Below the pieces are notes generated by a model. It made no database searches and was not told the origin of the DNA. It saw nothing but the letters and a program-made list of their open reading frames with translations. The position numbers and the translations under genes are program-made. DNA of 64,000 nt, taken from contig NZ_JAPMLP010000001.1 in assembly GCF_026410285.1 (NCBI RefSeq), positions 558,001 through 622,000 of the forward strand, given 5' to 3'. Position 1 is the stretch's first letter, and every line of letters begins with the position of its first letter. Source of the DNA: Sulfitobacter sp. F26169L (GTDB taxonomy: Bacteria > Pseudomonadota > Alphaproteobacteria > Rhodobacterales > Rhodobacteraceae). Shown in pieces: positions 17,985 through 27,403 of the stretch.

Positions 17985-19316
17985 TCACTTTCGTTTTGCA
18001 GCACGTTGGGACGCAATCAACACATCTTGGGCCCGCTGCCAAGGGCCGGAGCCCTGTGCCAGCAGACCAGATGCGCGTTGGGCATGAATTCCGGCATCTT
18101 TCAGCCGTCCGGCCAGCGCATAACGTTCGGCGGTGATCAGGGTGGCCATGCCGGTCTGTCCGGTTTTGGCATAGGCGGTCGCCAGATCACGCAGCATGGA
18201 CCCGTCGCGGAAATCCTGCCGCCGCGATTTTTCCAACACGCCAAGCGTGGTTTTTATCTGGCCGCTGGCCAGCAGCGCGCGACCATACCCCGACAGAACC
18301 AGCGGATCATTGGGTGCGCGTTTGACAGCAGCGGCATAGGTTTGTGCGGCGGCCGCAAAATTGCGGGTTTCTAGCAGTATCTGCGCTTTCTGGTCACGCA
18401 GGAACGGATCACCCGGACGGGCAGAAATGGCGCGATCAATCGCTGCCAGCGCCTTTTTGGTGCGCGAATTGCGATGCTGCGCCACTGCTTCGCGCAGAGC
18501 GCGCACATCTGCATAGGGTTCCGATTTTAGCCGCCGCAAGGTCCAGCTGGGCGCGCGTTTGTACGCTGTGATCTTGCCTTGAAGGCGGGCAAACCAGTAT
18601 TCAGCCGCAGGATCAGCGGGCAGGGTGCCGTAGCTTGCCACAAACCCCGCCACCGCACGCACGCGATCCCGGCTCAGCGGGTGCGAGCGCATATAGGGGT
18701 CCTGGCGGCCCACACTCAGCGTTTCCTGACCGGCAAAAATCTTTAGCGCGTCCAGTAGCCCTTGGGGCGATGCGCCTGCCGCCTTCATGTAGCGAATGCC
18801 GGATTGATCGGCCGATGCTTCCTCGGCTCTTGTGTGGCCCAGAAATGCGCGTTTGGCAGAGCTGGATGTGCCGATTGCGATGCCGCCTGCGGCTTTGCTG
18901 TTGCCCGATGCCGCCGCTGCCGCCGCCAGCGCAAGGCCAAGCCCCGAAATGGTGCGCGCATTGGCCATATTTCCCAGCCGCCGCGCGATATGTCCGTTTG
19001 CGATATGCGCGGCCTCATGGGCGATGATCCCTTGCAGCATGGCCGCGTTTTGCATTTTGGTGATCAGCCCGTAATGCACAAAAATCGCATCATTACTGAC
19101 AACAAAAGCGTTCAGCGTGCCTTCATCCACCACCAGCACCTTGACGCGGTTGGGGTTCAGCCCTGCCGCGCGCAGCACAGGTGCGGCGATCTGTTTCAGG
19201 GCATGTTCCATATCCGCATCGCGCAACAGGTTTGCGGCCTGCACGGGAAGGGCAAGAAGGGCGGCGAGCAGCATCGCAGCTATTGACGGGGCAAGGCGGA
19301 TCAGGTGAAAGCGCAT
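17985..19316 (-). CDS. M48-family periplasmic metalloprotease with TPR domain (BepA-like)
   Basis: A 443-residue envelope protein with signal peptide (MRFHLIRLAPSIAAMLLAAL). Its zinc-protease domain contains HEAAHIANGH (about residues 100-109) with a later Glu ligand in TRAEEASADQSG. The C-terminal half (about 250-440) has helical TPR-like repeats. BepA-type proteins aid outer-membrane protein assembly and remove misassembled LptD or Bam substrates. Only seven bases separate it from the downstream DsbA-like gene, a functional pairing that fits disulfide-dependent outer-membrane biogenesis. Confidence 0.9.
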   Translation of the reverse strand: MRFHLIRLAPSIAAMLLAALLALPVQAANLLRDADMEHALKQIAAPVLRAAGLNPNRVKVLVVDEGTLNAFVVSNDAIFVHYGLITKMQNAAMLQGIIAHEAAHIANGHIARRLGNMANARTISGLGLALAAAAAASGNSKAAGGIAIGTSSSAKRAFLGHTRAEEASADQSGIRYMKAAGASPQGLLDALKIFAGQETLSVGRQDPYMRSHPLSRDRVRAVAGFVASYGTLPADPAAEYWFARLQGKITAYKRAPSWTLRRLKSEPYADVRALREAVAQHRNSRTKKALAAIDRAISARPGDPFLRDQKAQILLETRNFAAAAQTYAAAVKRAPNDPLVLSGYGRALLASGQIKTTLGVLEKSRRQDFRDGSMLRDLATAYAKTGQTGMATLITAERYALAGRLKDAGIHAQRASGLLAQGSGPWQRAQDVLIASQRAAKRK

Positions 19317-19340
19317 AAATGCCAGTGTAGGAGTGCAGAC

Positions 19341-20483
19341 ATGCGGAATTCAAGCCGGTCCGAGGTTGATCCCTTTATTGTGATGGACGTGATGCAGGCC
19401 GCCACCCGCGCCGAAGCGCAGGGCCGCCACATTATCCATATGGAGGTCGGCCAGCCCGGAACAGGTGCGCCAAAGGGCGCAGCCAAGGCGTTGAGCGCGG
19501 CAATGGATGCCGGTCCGCTTGGCTATACCGTGGCGCTGGGGCTGCCCGAACTGCGCGCACGTGTCGCACGTATGTATGGCGAGTGGTATAATGTCGATCT
19601 GGACCCGAACCGCGTGGTTATCACGTCGGGATCGTCGGGCGGTTTCATCCTTGCCTTTACCGCGTTGTTTGACAGCGGAGATCGTGTCGGCATCGGCGCG
19701 CCGGGGTATCCCAGCTATCGCCAGATCCTCGGCGCGCTGGGGATGGTGCCTGTCGATCTGCCCACCGCTGCCGAGAACCGCTATCAGCCTGTGCCGCAAG
19801 ATTTTGCAGGCATGGACTTGCAGGGGCTTATGGTTGCCTCCCCGTCCAACCCGACAGGGACGATGCTGGACAAACCCGCGATGTCCGCGCTGATCGGTGC
19901 ATGTCACGATACCGGCGCATCCTTTATCTCGGACGAGATTTATCACGGGGTCGAGTATGAGAAAAAGGCGGTTACCGCGCTGGAGGTTACAGACGAGTGC
20001 TACGTGATCAACAGCTTCTCGAAATACTTCTCCATGACCGGCTGGCGGGTCGGCTGGATGGTGGTGCCGGACGATCAGGTGCGGGTGGTGGAGCGGATCG
20101 CGCAGAATATGTTCATCTGCGCGCCCCACGCCAGTCAGGTGGCCGCACTGGCCGCGATGGACTGCACGGTCGAGCTTGAGGCGAATATGGATGTGTACCG
20201 CGCCAACCGCGCGCTGATGCTGGATGGCTTGCCGAAAGCAGGGTTCAACCGGATCGCACCGCCGGACGGGGCATTTTACGTTTATGCCGACGTAAGCGAA
20301 ATCACCAACGACAGTCGCGCGCTTGCCGCTGAAATTCTGGACAAGGCAGGCGTTGCCGTCACGCCGGGGCTGGATTTCGATCCGGCACGTGGGCACACAA
20401 CGCTGCGGTTTTCCTATGCGCGCAGCACTGCGGACATCCGCGAGGGGCTGGAGCGGCTGGCGGCGTTTATGGCGGCGCGCTGA
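19341..20483 (+). CDS. PLP-dependent class I/II aminotransferase
   Basis: A 380-residue fold-type I aminotransferase that probably acts on aspartate, alanine or aromatic amino acids. The PLP-lysine lies in INSFSKYFSMTGWRVGW (about residue 226). The substrate and phosphate contacts are in SPSNPTGTMLD and the arginine of LRFSYARS near the C-terminus. The ATG at 19341 is preceded by GGAG, 24 bases from the divergent M48 gene. The exact substrate cannot be assigned. Confidence 0.93.
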   Translation: MRNSSRSEVDPFIVMDVMQAATRAEAQGRHIIHMEVGQPGTGAPKGAAKALSAAMDAGPLGYTVALGLPELRARVARMYGEWYNVDLDPNRVVITSGSSGGFILAFTALFDSGDRVGIGAPGYPSYRQILGALGMVPVDLPTAAENRYQPVPQDFAGMDLQGLMVASPSNPTGTMLDKPAMSALIGACHDTGASFISDEIYHGVEYEKKAVTALEVTDECYVINSFSKYFSMTGWRVGWMVVPDDQVRVVERIAQNMFICAPHASQVAALAAMDCTVELEANMDVYRANRALMLDGLPKAGFNRIAPPDGAFYVYADVSEITNDSRALAAEILDKAGVAVTPGLDFDPARGHTTLRFSYARSTADIREGLERLAAFMAAR

Positions 20484-20560
20484 ACCGCTGGACCGGGGGC
20501 GGTTTTGAGTGGTATGCATCGCCCAAAGCGCCGCATGATTAAACCGTGGCCGGAGCAGTG

Positions 20561-21778
20561 ATGAAACGATTTTTATTTAGCCTTGTCTGCGCGTTACACC
20601 TCACGTCTCATGTGGCGGCGCAGGATTTGACCGCACTGGCCCGTGTTGATCCCGCTGCCAGCCGGATTGAAGACGGCTGGTGGGGGCGCACCGAAATCGT
20701 GCTTGCCCTCAGTCAGGGGGTGCCGTTCCGCGTGTTCACGCTGGACGCGCCCGCGCGACTTGTGGTCGATTTTCGCGAAGTCGATTTCAGCACCGCGCGC
20801 GCCGCCGATCTGTTGGGCGAGGAGGGCAGCCGTATTTCCGGCTTGCGTTTCGGCGCGTTTCAACCCGGCTGGTCGCGACTGGTCGCTGACATGGCAGAGC
20901 CGATGTTGCCGCAGCAAATCGGGATGCCTGTCGATCCGAACTCGGGGCGCGCTACGCTGGAAATTTCATTGAAAACCGTAGGCGCCGAGGAATTCGCGGA
21001 ACAATCAGGTGCGCCCGAAGACCCAAACTGGACGCCTGCGTTTCTGAAAGCTCCCGCGCCAAAGCGCAAGGCGGATGACCGCTTTACTGTGGTGCTTGAC
21101 CCCGGCCATGGAGGTATCGACCCCGGCGCCGAGCGTGAAGATACCACGGAAAAACAATTGATGCTGGGCTTTGCCCGCACTCTTGCCGATGCGTTGCGCC
21201 GTTCCGGTGTCGATGTGGTGCTGACGCGCGACGACGATTACTTTGTCGCGCTGGAAACACGCGTTGCAATCGCCCATCAGGTTGAGGGTGATCTGTTCAT
21301 CTCGCTGCATGCGGATGTTCTCAGTCAAGGCGGCGCAAAAGGGGCGACCGTCTATACCCTGTCAGACGCTGCCAGTGACGCCGCGACCGAGCATTTGGCC
21401 GCGCGCCATGACCGTTCCGACATTATTGCGGGGGCTGACCTGACCGGATCGGATGATCAGGTCGCGCAGGTGTTGCTTGATCTGGCCCGACAGGAAACGG
21501 AACCGCGTTCGCGCGCACTTGCGAAGATGCTGGCGCAAGGAATGGCCAAGGCAGGTGGCCCGATGAACCGCAAACCGCTGCGGGAAGCGGGTTTTTCGGT
21601 ACTTAAATCTGCCGATATCCCCTCGGTTCTGATCGAAATCGGCTTTCTCAGCTCAAAGCGTGATCTGGCAAACATCAGCGATCCGATCTGGCGCAAAGGC
21701 ATGGCAGAGGGGATTGCGCAGGCGGTGCTGGACTGGCGCGACGAGGATGCGGCGCGCGCAGCGCTTGTGCGGCAATAG
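20561..21778 (+). CDS. N-acetylmuramoyl-L-alanine amidase (AmiC-like)
   Basis: A 405-residue periplasmic zinc amidase that removes peptides from peptidoglycan during cell separation. It has a signal peptide (MKRFLFSLVCALHLTSHVAA), an AMIN targeting domain (about residues 40-135) and a C-terminal Amidase_3 domain (about 180-395). Zinc ligands are in LDPGHGGIDPGAE and LFISLHADV, and the catalytic Glu is in VLIEIGFLSSKRD. GGAG precedes the ATG. It lies upstream of PBP1A, a cell-wall pairing. Confidence 0.95.
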   Translation: MKRFLFSLVCALHLTSHVAAQDLTALARVDPAASRIEDGWWGRTEIVLALSQGVPFRVFTLDAPARLVVDFREVDFSTARAADLLGEEGSRISGLRFGAFQPGWSRLVADMAEPMLPQQIGMPVDPNSGRATLEISLKTVGAEEFAEQSGAPEDPNWTPAFLKAPAPKRKADDRFTVVLDPGHGGIDPGAEREDTTEKQLMLGFARTLADALRRSGVDVVLTRDDDYFVALETRVAIAHQVEGDLFISLHADVLSQGGAKGATVYTLSDAASDAATEHLAARHDRSDIIAGADLTGSDDQVAQVLLDLARQETEPRSRALAKMLAQGMAKAGGPMNRKPLREAGFSVLKSADIPSVLIEIGFLSSKRDLANISDPIWRKGMAEGIAQAVLDWRDEDAARAALVRQ

Positions 21779-21813
21779 CCGGGTTGGGAATGACAGCCTA
21801 AGCCCCGAAATTT

Positions 21814-21833
21814 AGGCGGCGTTTCGCCTTTAT
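21814..21833 (+). terminator. Weak stem-loop after the amidase gene
   Basis: AGGCG and CGCCT flank a GCGTTT loop, followed by a short T-rich TTTATT. It lies about 35 bases after the amidase stop and before the PBP1A ribosome site. It could be a weak terminator, so some transcription probably continues into mrcA. Confidence 0.4.
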
Positions 21834-21916
21834 TCCCCGCGCTTGCCTTTTGACCATTTGCACCATTGCGCGTATAGGGAAAGCAATTCAAGCAGCCATG
21901 TAGGGAGCTGTCGCGC

Positions 21917-24460
21917 GTGTTTCGGATCATCCTGTCTTTTCTGGGGGGTATTTTTACCACTCTTACCATGTCTGTGGGCATGGTGGCGTTAACGATCGGC
22001 GCAATTTTCTGGATGTACGGACGCGATCTGCCCAGCCACGAATCTCTTGCCTCCTACGCGCCGCCGACGATCAGCCGGATCTATTCGGGGCAGGGCCGCC
22101 TGATTGATGAATTTGCCAAGGAACGCCGTCTTTTCGCGCCTGCCGATACGATCCCCGATCTGGTCAAACAGGCGTTTATTTCGGCAGAGGACAAGAATTT
22201 TTACGAACACGACGGGTATGATCTGCGCGGCATCGGTGCGGCGGCAATTGATGCGGTGAAATCACGCGGCAGGGATGTGCGTGGCGCCTCGACAATCACA
22301 CAGCAGGTGATGAAGAACTTCCTGTTGTCCGGTGACCGCCGCGCCGAACGCAAGATCAAGGAAATCATTCTTGCTGCGCGCCTCGAAGAAACGCTCGACA
22401 AGGAGAAAATCCTCGAACTCTACATGAACGAGATTTTTCTGGGCCAGAACAGCTATGGCGTAGCAGCAGCCAGCCAGACCTATTTTAACAAAACCCTGAG
22501 CGAGCTTGCCCCCCACGAAGCCGCGATGCTGGCCAGCCTGCCCAAAGCACCCTCTGATTATCACCCTGTTCGCCGTAAGGATCGTCTGCTGGCGCGCCGC
22601 AACTTTGTGCTGCGGGAAATGAAGGAAAACGGCTATATTACCGAAGCGGCCTATGTGCAGGAGCGTGAAATGCCGCTGCGCTCGGTTCAGAACGGAGATT
22701 TCGAAAGCTTCAAGGCCGATCTGCCGCCGCGTGACTACTTCACTGATGAAATCCGCCGCCAACTGTCCGAAGATTTTGGCGAGGGCAAGTTTTTTACCGG
22801 CGGTCTGACGGTCCGCGCCACCATCGACAACGAAATGCAGCCTATCGCCGCCGATGCTCTGCGCCGCCAGTTGGAACAATATGACCGCAGCCGCGGCGTG
22901 TGGCGCCCCACCGGTGAAACGCTGCCCGAAGCCGCCTTGGCAGACGAGGCGACATGGCGTGAAGCGTTGAGCGACATTCGTGTGCCGCGCGACATCACAC
23001 TGGAAACGCAATGGTTCCCCGCCGTGGTGCTGGAGGTTTCTGAAATGGGTGCGCGACTGGGCATCGAAAGCGTCGAAACAGCCGAAGGCGGCAATTGGGT
23101 ACCGCCAAAGGATATGTCATGGGCGCGCAGGCGGCTTGAAACCGGCAAGCTGGGCGCGAAAGGCGATCTAGTCAGGGTCGGCGAAGTTGTACTGGTGCGG
23201 CGCATGGTGGCAGATGGTGACGGATCATTCATCCGCTGGACATTGCGGCAGGTGCCCGAGGTGCAGGGTGGTTTTGTCGCGATGGACGTCAACACGGGCC
23301 GCGTGATCGCGATGCAGGGCGGATTTTCGTATCAGGCTTCGGTCTTCAACCGCGCAACACAGGCCAAACGCCAGCCCGGATCAAGCTTTAAGCCGTTTGT
23401 TTTTGCCGCTGCACTGGACAGTGGCTATACTCCTGCGACAATTATTGTCGACGCCCCGATCGAGATCAACACACCACAAGGTGTATGGCGGCCTAAAAAC
23501 TCGTCCAACCGCTATTATGGTCCGACACCGCTGCGCACAGGGATCGAACAGTCACGCAACCTGATGACAATCCGTCTGGCGCAAGAGGTTGGCATGAACG
23601 TGGTCGGCGATTACGCAGAACGGTTCGGCGTCTACGAAAACCTGTCGCCGGTTCTGGCCAACGCACTGGGATCGCAAGAAACCACGCTTTACCAGATGGT
23701 TGCTGCTTATGCGATGTTTGCCAACGGGGGCGAACGTGTGACACCCACACTGGTGGACCGGGTGCAGGACCGTTACGGGCGCACGGTGTACAAACATGAC
23801 AATCGCATTTGCGAAGATTGCAATTTGCCCTCGCTGGCGGCCGGTCAGGGGCCGCGCATTACCTCCAACCGCGAGCGGGTGATGGATGCGGTCACTGCCT
23901 ATCAGCTTACGTCGATGATGAAAGGTGTTGTGGATCGCGGGACCGCGCGCAAAACTGTCAATCTAAGTGTGCCCACCGCAGGTAAAACAGGCACCACAAA
24001 CGATGCAAAAGATGTATGGTTCGTCGGCTTCACCTCAAACATCGTGGCGGGCTGCTACATCGGCTATGACCAGCCCCGCAGCTTGGGCCGTGGTGCCTCG
24101 GGGGGTGGCATGTGCGGCCCTGTGTTCCAGCGGTTTATGTCCAAGGCCGTAGAAAAATACGGGGGCGGGAAATTCCGCGCGCCGGAAGAGTGTGAATTTA
24201 TCAAGATCGACCGTTTCACCGGTGCGCGCCTCAGTTCCAATGCGTCGGGCAGCAATGTCGTTTCCGAGTGTTTCCGTGAAGGCGAGTTCATCAACTTCGG
24301 CATTACCTTTGATGGTGGTTTCGCCATGGGCGCCGACCTGCCACTGGTAGAAGAAATCGGCGGGAAAAATGCCAGGGAAGTGACCACTTCCACCGGCAAA
24401 AAAGCCATCGTAGGTCCAAAAGCCGGGTTCGGCACGCTAAGCTCGGGCGGGTTGTACTAA
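21917..24460 (+). CDS. mrcA: Penicillin-binding protein 1A (bifunctional peptidoglycan synthase)
   Basis: An 847-residue class A PBP. An N-terminal membrane anchor is followed by a GT51 transglycosylase domain with EDKNFYEHDG (about residue 93) and RRAERKIKEIILAARLEE. An OB-like insert comes next. The transpeptidase has SxxK in QPGSSFKPFVF (about 492), SxN in GIEQSRNLMTI and KTGT in AGKTGTTNDAKDVWFVGF. It starts with GTG at 21917 behind AGGGAG. All catalytic residues are present. Confidence 0.97.
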   Translation: MFRIILSFLGGIFTTLTMSVGMVALTIGAIFWMYGRDLPSHESLASYAPPTISRIYSGQGRLIDEFAKERRLFAPADTIPDLVKQAFISAEDKNFYEHDGYDLRGIGAAAIDAVKSRGRDVRGASTITQQVMKNFLLSGDRRAERKIKEIILAARLEETLDKEKILELYMNEIFLGQNSYGVAAASQTYFNKTLSELAPHEAAMLASLPKAPSDYHPVRRKDRLLARRNFVLREMKENGYITEAAYVQEREMPLRSVQNGDFESFKADLPPRDYFTDEIRRQLSEDFGEGKFFTGGLTVRATIDNEMQPIAADALRRQLEQYDRSRGVWRPTGETLPEAALADEATWREALSDIRVPRDITLETQWFPAVVLEVSEMGARLGIESVETAEGGNWVPPKDMSWARRRLETGKLGAKGDLVRVGEVVLVRRMVADGDGSFIRWTLRQVPEVQGGFVAMDVNTGRVIAMQGGFSYQASVFNRATQAKRQPGSSFKPFVFAAALDSGYTPATIIVDAPIEINTPQGVWRPKNSSNRYYGPTPLRTGIEQSRNLMTIRLAQEVGMNVVGDYAERFGVYENLSPVLANALGSQETTLYQMVAAYAMFANGGERVTPTLVDRVQDRYGRTVYKHDNRICEDCNLPSLAAGQGPRITSNRERVMDAVTAYQLTSMMKGVVDRGTARKTVNLSVPTAGKTGTTNDAKDVWFVGFTSNIVAGCYIGYDQPRSLGRGASGGGMCGPVFQRFMSKAVEKYGGGKFRAPEECEFIKIDRFTGARLSSNASGSNVVSECFREGEFINFGITFDGGFAMGADLPLVEEIGGKNAREVTTSTGKKAIVGPKAGFGTLSSGGLY

Positions 24461-24524
24461 GCACTGCATGGGCGAAACGCCAGCGGATGCCTTGTGGCGG
24501 CTGTGGCGCTGGTCTATCACATGG

Positions 24525-24556
24525 GCGGCCCTGCGCGAACGCGGGGGCCGCTTTTT
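24525..24556 (+). terminator. Terminator between mrcA and prfB
   Basis: A GC-rich imperfect hairpin with GCGGCCC... and ...GGGGGCCGC arms around a CGAA loop is followed by TTTTT. It ends 17 bases before the prfB start, so prfB may be transcribed partly by readthrough or from a promoter within mrcA. Confidence 0.7.
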
Positions 24557-24572
24557 CATTTCGGGACAGATT

Positions 24573-25697
24573 ATGCGCGCAGAAGTACAAAGCACCGTTG
24601 ATAAAATCCGCAAATCACTGGACCTGTTGGGCCAGCGGCTGAACGTCGAAACGGCGCCTTACCGGCTGGAAGAATTCAACGCGCGCGTCGAGGACCCGAC
24701 CTTGTGGGACGATCCCGCGGCGGCGCAAAAGCTGATGCGCGACCGTCAGGCACTGGTCGATGCGATGGCGACCTACGATGGCATCAAGACAAACCTGCAA
24801 GACAATATCGATCTGATCGAGCTGGGCGAGATGGAAGACGACGCCGAAGTCGTGACCGAGGCGGAAACCGCATTGTTTGCACTGGCCAAAACCGCCGCGC
24901 AAAAAGAGCTTGAGGCGCTGCTGGACGGTGAGGCGGATGCAAACGACACGTTCATCGAAATCAACTCCGGCGCTGGCGGCACCGAATCTTGCGATTGGGC
25001 CAGTATGCTGGCGCGGATGTATATCCGCTGGGCCGAGAAAAAGGGCTACACCGTTGAATTGCAATCCGAAAGCGCCGGAGAAGAGGCGGGGATCAAATCC
25101 GCCTCGTACAAGATTAGTGGCCATAACGCCTACGGTTGGTTGAAATCCGAAAGCGGTGTGCACCGTCTGGTGCGTATTTCGCCATTCGATTCAGCAGCCA
25201 AACGGCACACGTCGTTTACCTCGGTAAAGGTCTATCCGGTGGTGGATGACAACATCGAAATCGAGGTGAACCCGAGCGACATCCGTATCGATACGTATCG
25301 CTCGTCAGGGGCAGGGGGCCAGCACGTAAACACCACCGATTCGGCAGTGCGCATTACTCACGCCCCCACGGGGATTGTTGTGACAAGTTCGGAAAAATCC
25401 CAGCACCAAAACCGTGATATTGCTATGAAAGCTCTCAAAAGCCGCCTCTATCAGATGGAGCTTGATAAACGCAGCGCGCTGGTAAACGAAGTGCATGAAA
25501 ACGCAGGTGACGCTGGCTGGGGCAACCAGATCCGAAGCTATGTTCTCCAGCCTTACCAGATGGTGAAAGACCTGCGCACCGGCTATGAGACATCGGACAC
25601 CAAAGGTGTGCTGGACGGTGATCTGGACGGCTTGATGGGAGCGACACTGGCGCAAGCCGTATCCGGCAAAAGCCGCGCACAGGCGCAGGGCGAATAA
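24573..25697 (+). CDS. prfB: Peptide chain release factor 2
   Basis: A 374-residue RF2 that releases finished peptides at UGA and UAA codons. The stop-codon recognition tripeptide SPF lies in LVRISPFDSAAKRHTSF (about residue 205), and the peptidyl-hydrolysis GGQ motif lies in SSGAGGQHVNTTDSAVR (about 250). The frame is continuous, so the programmed +1 frameshift found in E. coli prfB is absent. The start is the ATG encoding MRAEVQSTVDKIRKSLDLL. Confidence 0.97.
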   Translation: MRAEVQSTVDKIRKSLDLLGQRLNVETAPYRLEEFNARVEDPTLWDDPAAAQKLMRDRQALVDAMATYDGIKTNLQDNIDLIELGEMEDDAEVVTEAETALFALAKTAAQKELEALLDGEADANDTFIEINSGAGGTESCDWASMLARMYIRWAEKKGYTVELQSESAGEEAGIKSASYKISGHNAYGWLKSESGVHRLVRISPFDSAAKRHTSFTSVKVYPVVDDNIEIEVNPSDIRIDTYRSSGAGGQHVNTTDSAVRITHAPTGIVVTSSEKSQHQNRDIAMKALKSRLYQMELDKRSALVNEVHENAGDAGWGNQIRSYVLQPYQMVKDLRTGYETSDTKGVLDGDLDGLMGATLAQAVSGKSRAQAQGE

Positions 25698-26061
25698 GGG
25701 CAGGCTGATAGTCGATGTTTGGCAGAGGATCATCCCCTTACGAATAACACTTACGGAATGTGTATTTCAGACATTGAGAGTTAGATACGGTCGCTCTTAG
25801 AGCCGTGCGCGGATGCCGAGAAAGTCGGCAAAGAGCCCAAAGTGCCAGTTGCTCGCGTTGTTAACTAATGACCGCTTCTGCTGGCGTTATCGAACCACCG
25901 TCATTGGTCAAACGTCCGTAGCGACAAATGTCAGCAGGGCGACAAACAGTGCGGCAGCCCAGCTGAAAACTACAAACTTGAATAGCGGCCATTTGTTGCA
26001 GCCTCAAGTGCTGTTCAAAGCGTGATGTTAGTGTCTTAGGTGGTCACACGGCAAAAGGGCC
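25698..26061. other. Gene-free region with a degenerate intergenic repeat
   Basis: No convincing gene is seen in these 364 bases; a 70-codon open frame at 25813 lacks coding character. About 25812-25940 resembles, in inverted orientation, a stretch at 27091-27170: both read GAA(A)GCGG, then a spacer, then TGGCA and CTT. I believe this is a diverged member of an intergenic repeat class common in Rhodobacterales. Confidence 0.5.
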
Positions 26062-26096
26062 AAACAAAAATAGGCCACCCGATTGGGTGGCCTATT
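26062..26096 (-). terminator. Terminator of the VPLPA-CTERM gene
   Basis: AATAGGCCACCC and GGGTGGCCTATT form a perfect 12-base-pair stem with a GATT loop. On the minus strand it is followed by TTTTTG, 23 bases beyond the stop of the VPLPA-CTERM gene. Confidence 0.9.
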
Positions 26097-26118
26097 GGAA
26101 AGTAGTCTTGGTAAAGAT

Positions 26119-26892
26119 TTAGGAGGAGCGTTTGCGTCGAGAAATCAGCCCCAGTCCCCCGAGACCTGCCAACAACAGCGGAAGACCTGCCGGAAGCGGT
26201 ACAGGGTTAATTGGTGGAGGTGCCACGTCCTCAGTGATGCCAGCATACCGAACACTCGATTGAGAGTAGTTGTAGAACCCAAACGACCCGTCAGTAAACG
26301 CGCCACCATACGAAAGCTCTGTTGTGCCATTCACTTTTACTTCAATCAAAGTGGAGGTGAATATCAACTCAAACGAGTTCGTAACGTTGTTACCCCAACC
26401 TGTCGATCCCAGAGTCCCAGCGCGTTTCACTTCGTTGACGACACCGCTATGTCCCCAGAAATCCACTTCGCTAGCAGCGCCAACATTTCCTGTAACATGA
26501 CTAAGCGACAAGCCTGCAAGACCATCTTGCCCACCAAATGGCTGATTGCCTTGCTTCCAGTCGATCAGCCAGAAATCGGCATTGGCGCTACTAAATTCAC
26601 CATTGTTATATCCTAGAACGAAACCGATGTAATCGTCATCCGCAGTTGTCTCGACAGTGATATCACCAGCCAACGCCAACCCCTGATCATTCGAGCCAGG
26701 ATTGAAGAACACAGATGGCCTGGAATTCACACTTTGAAATACAGAGTCGTTACTAACGCCCTGAACACCCCAGCTTGCCGCCGGACTACCATTGCCTTCT
26801 TCGGAGGTCCATCCAGACAAATCTACTGTTGCCGCGTGTGCAGCCACGGGAAGCAACAGTGATATAGTACAACCTAAAACAAGATTCTTCAT
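26119..26892 (-). CDS. VPLPA-CTERM sorting domain-containing extracellular protein
   Basis: A 257-residue secreted protein. It has a signal peptide (MKNLVLGCTISLLLPVAAHA) and a beta-rich middle resembling thrombospondin-C-terminal/concanavalin-type folds (DDDYIGFVLGYNNGEFSSAN, FWLIDWKQGN). It ends with a classic sorting tail: NPVPLPAGLPLLLAGLGGLG followed by RRKRSS. VPLPA-CTERM tails are recognised and cleaved by an exosortase-type enzyme before export to the surface or matrix; that enzyme is not in this window. Base composition is more AT-rich than neighbouring genes, hinting at a transferred or accessory gene. Confidence 0.9.
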   Translation of the reverse strand: MKNLVLGCTISLLLPVAAHAATVDLSGWTSEEGNGSPAASWGVQGVSNDSVFQSVNSRPSVFFNPGSNDQGLALAGDITVETTADDDYIGFVLGYNNGEFSSANADFWLIDWKQGNQPFGGQDGLAGLSLSHVTGNVGAASEVDFWGHSGVVNEVKRAGTLGSTGWGNNVTNSFELIFTSTLIEVKVNGTTELSYGGAFTDGSFGFYNYSQSSVRYAGITEDVAPPPINPVPLPAGLPLLLAGLGGLGLISRRKRSS

Positions 26893-27403
26893 AATATTTC
26901 TCCTCGCCTAAATAATAAGTATGAAGCTTAACACAACGGACATAAAATTAACACATTCGTTTTTCAGAGGGCACATCGCTTTTCCCGCCATGAGGGCGCA
27001 AATCTTATCTGACCTTGATCTAACCCGCGCAGAAAGGTGCGAACGTAAAGCCATTGACTGGCTCCAGCGATGCCCTTTGAACTTGTTCCGCGAATTTTCG
27101 AAAGCGGCTGTTGGCGCGACTGCAGCAAATGGCAGCTTCGTCCGCACTGCGGACATCAAATACGCATCGAAGATCTTGCTCAAAGTGTTCGCGGGTGTCG
27201 AAATTTTGTTGCTGAAAAATGGGTATCAGCACTTGTTTCGTACAAACTCAGAAAATCCAGGTGTCATTCCAGTTTTTAGGTAGCTGCCGAATAGAATTTC
27301 CAATCGTTGGCGGATTTTATGTGTCCGGAATTTATGAAGGCTGGGAATATACTGCTTACAGATCTGCACCCTTGCGCCTCCTATGAATGCTTGATCATAA
27401 TAA
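26893..27403. other. Gene-free region with a degenerate intergenic repeat
   Basis: These 511 bases lie between the VPLPA-CTERM gene and the amidase. A 120-codon open frame at 26921 is not credited. Its middle (about 27091-27170) has the same pattern as the repeat near 25835-25878 on the other strand, and such repeats often give spurious open frames. The region must also hold both promoters, but no clear box was identified. Confidence 0.5.

Noticed and set aside
24573-25697. Programmed frameshift in prfB
   Set aside because: The reading frame is continuous from the conserved N-terminus, with no internal TGA shift site.
25813-26025. 70-codon open frame after prfB
   Set aside because: No ribosome site and low-quality composition; overlaps the other copy of the degenerate repeat.
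26921-27283. 120-codon open frame downstream of the VPLPA-CTERM gene
   Set aside because: It coincides with a degenerate intergenic repeat that commonly yields spurious frames, and has no ribosome site or domain.
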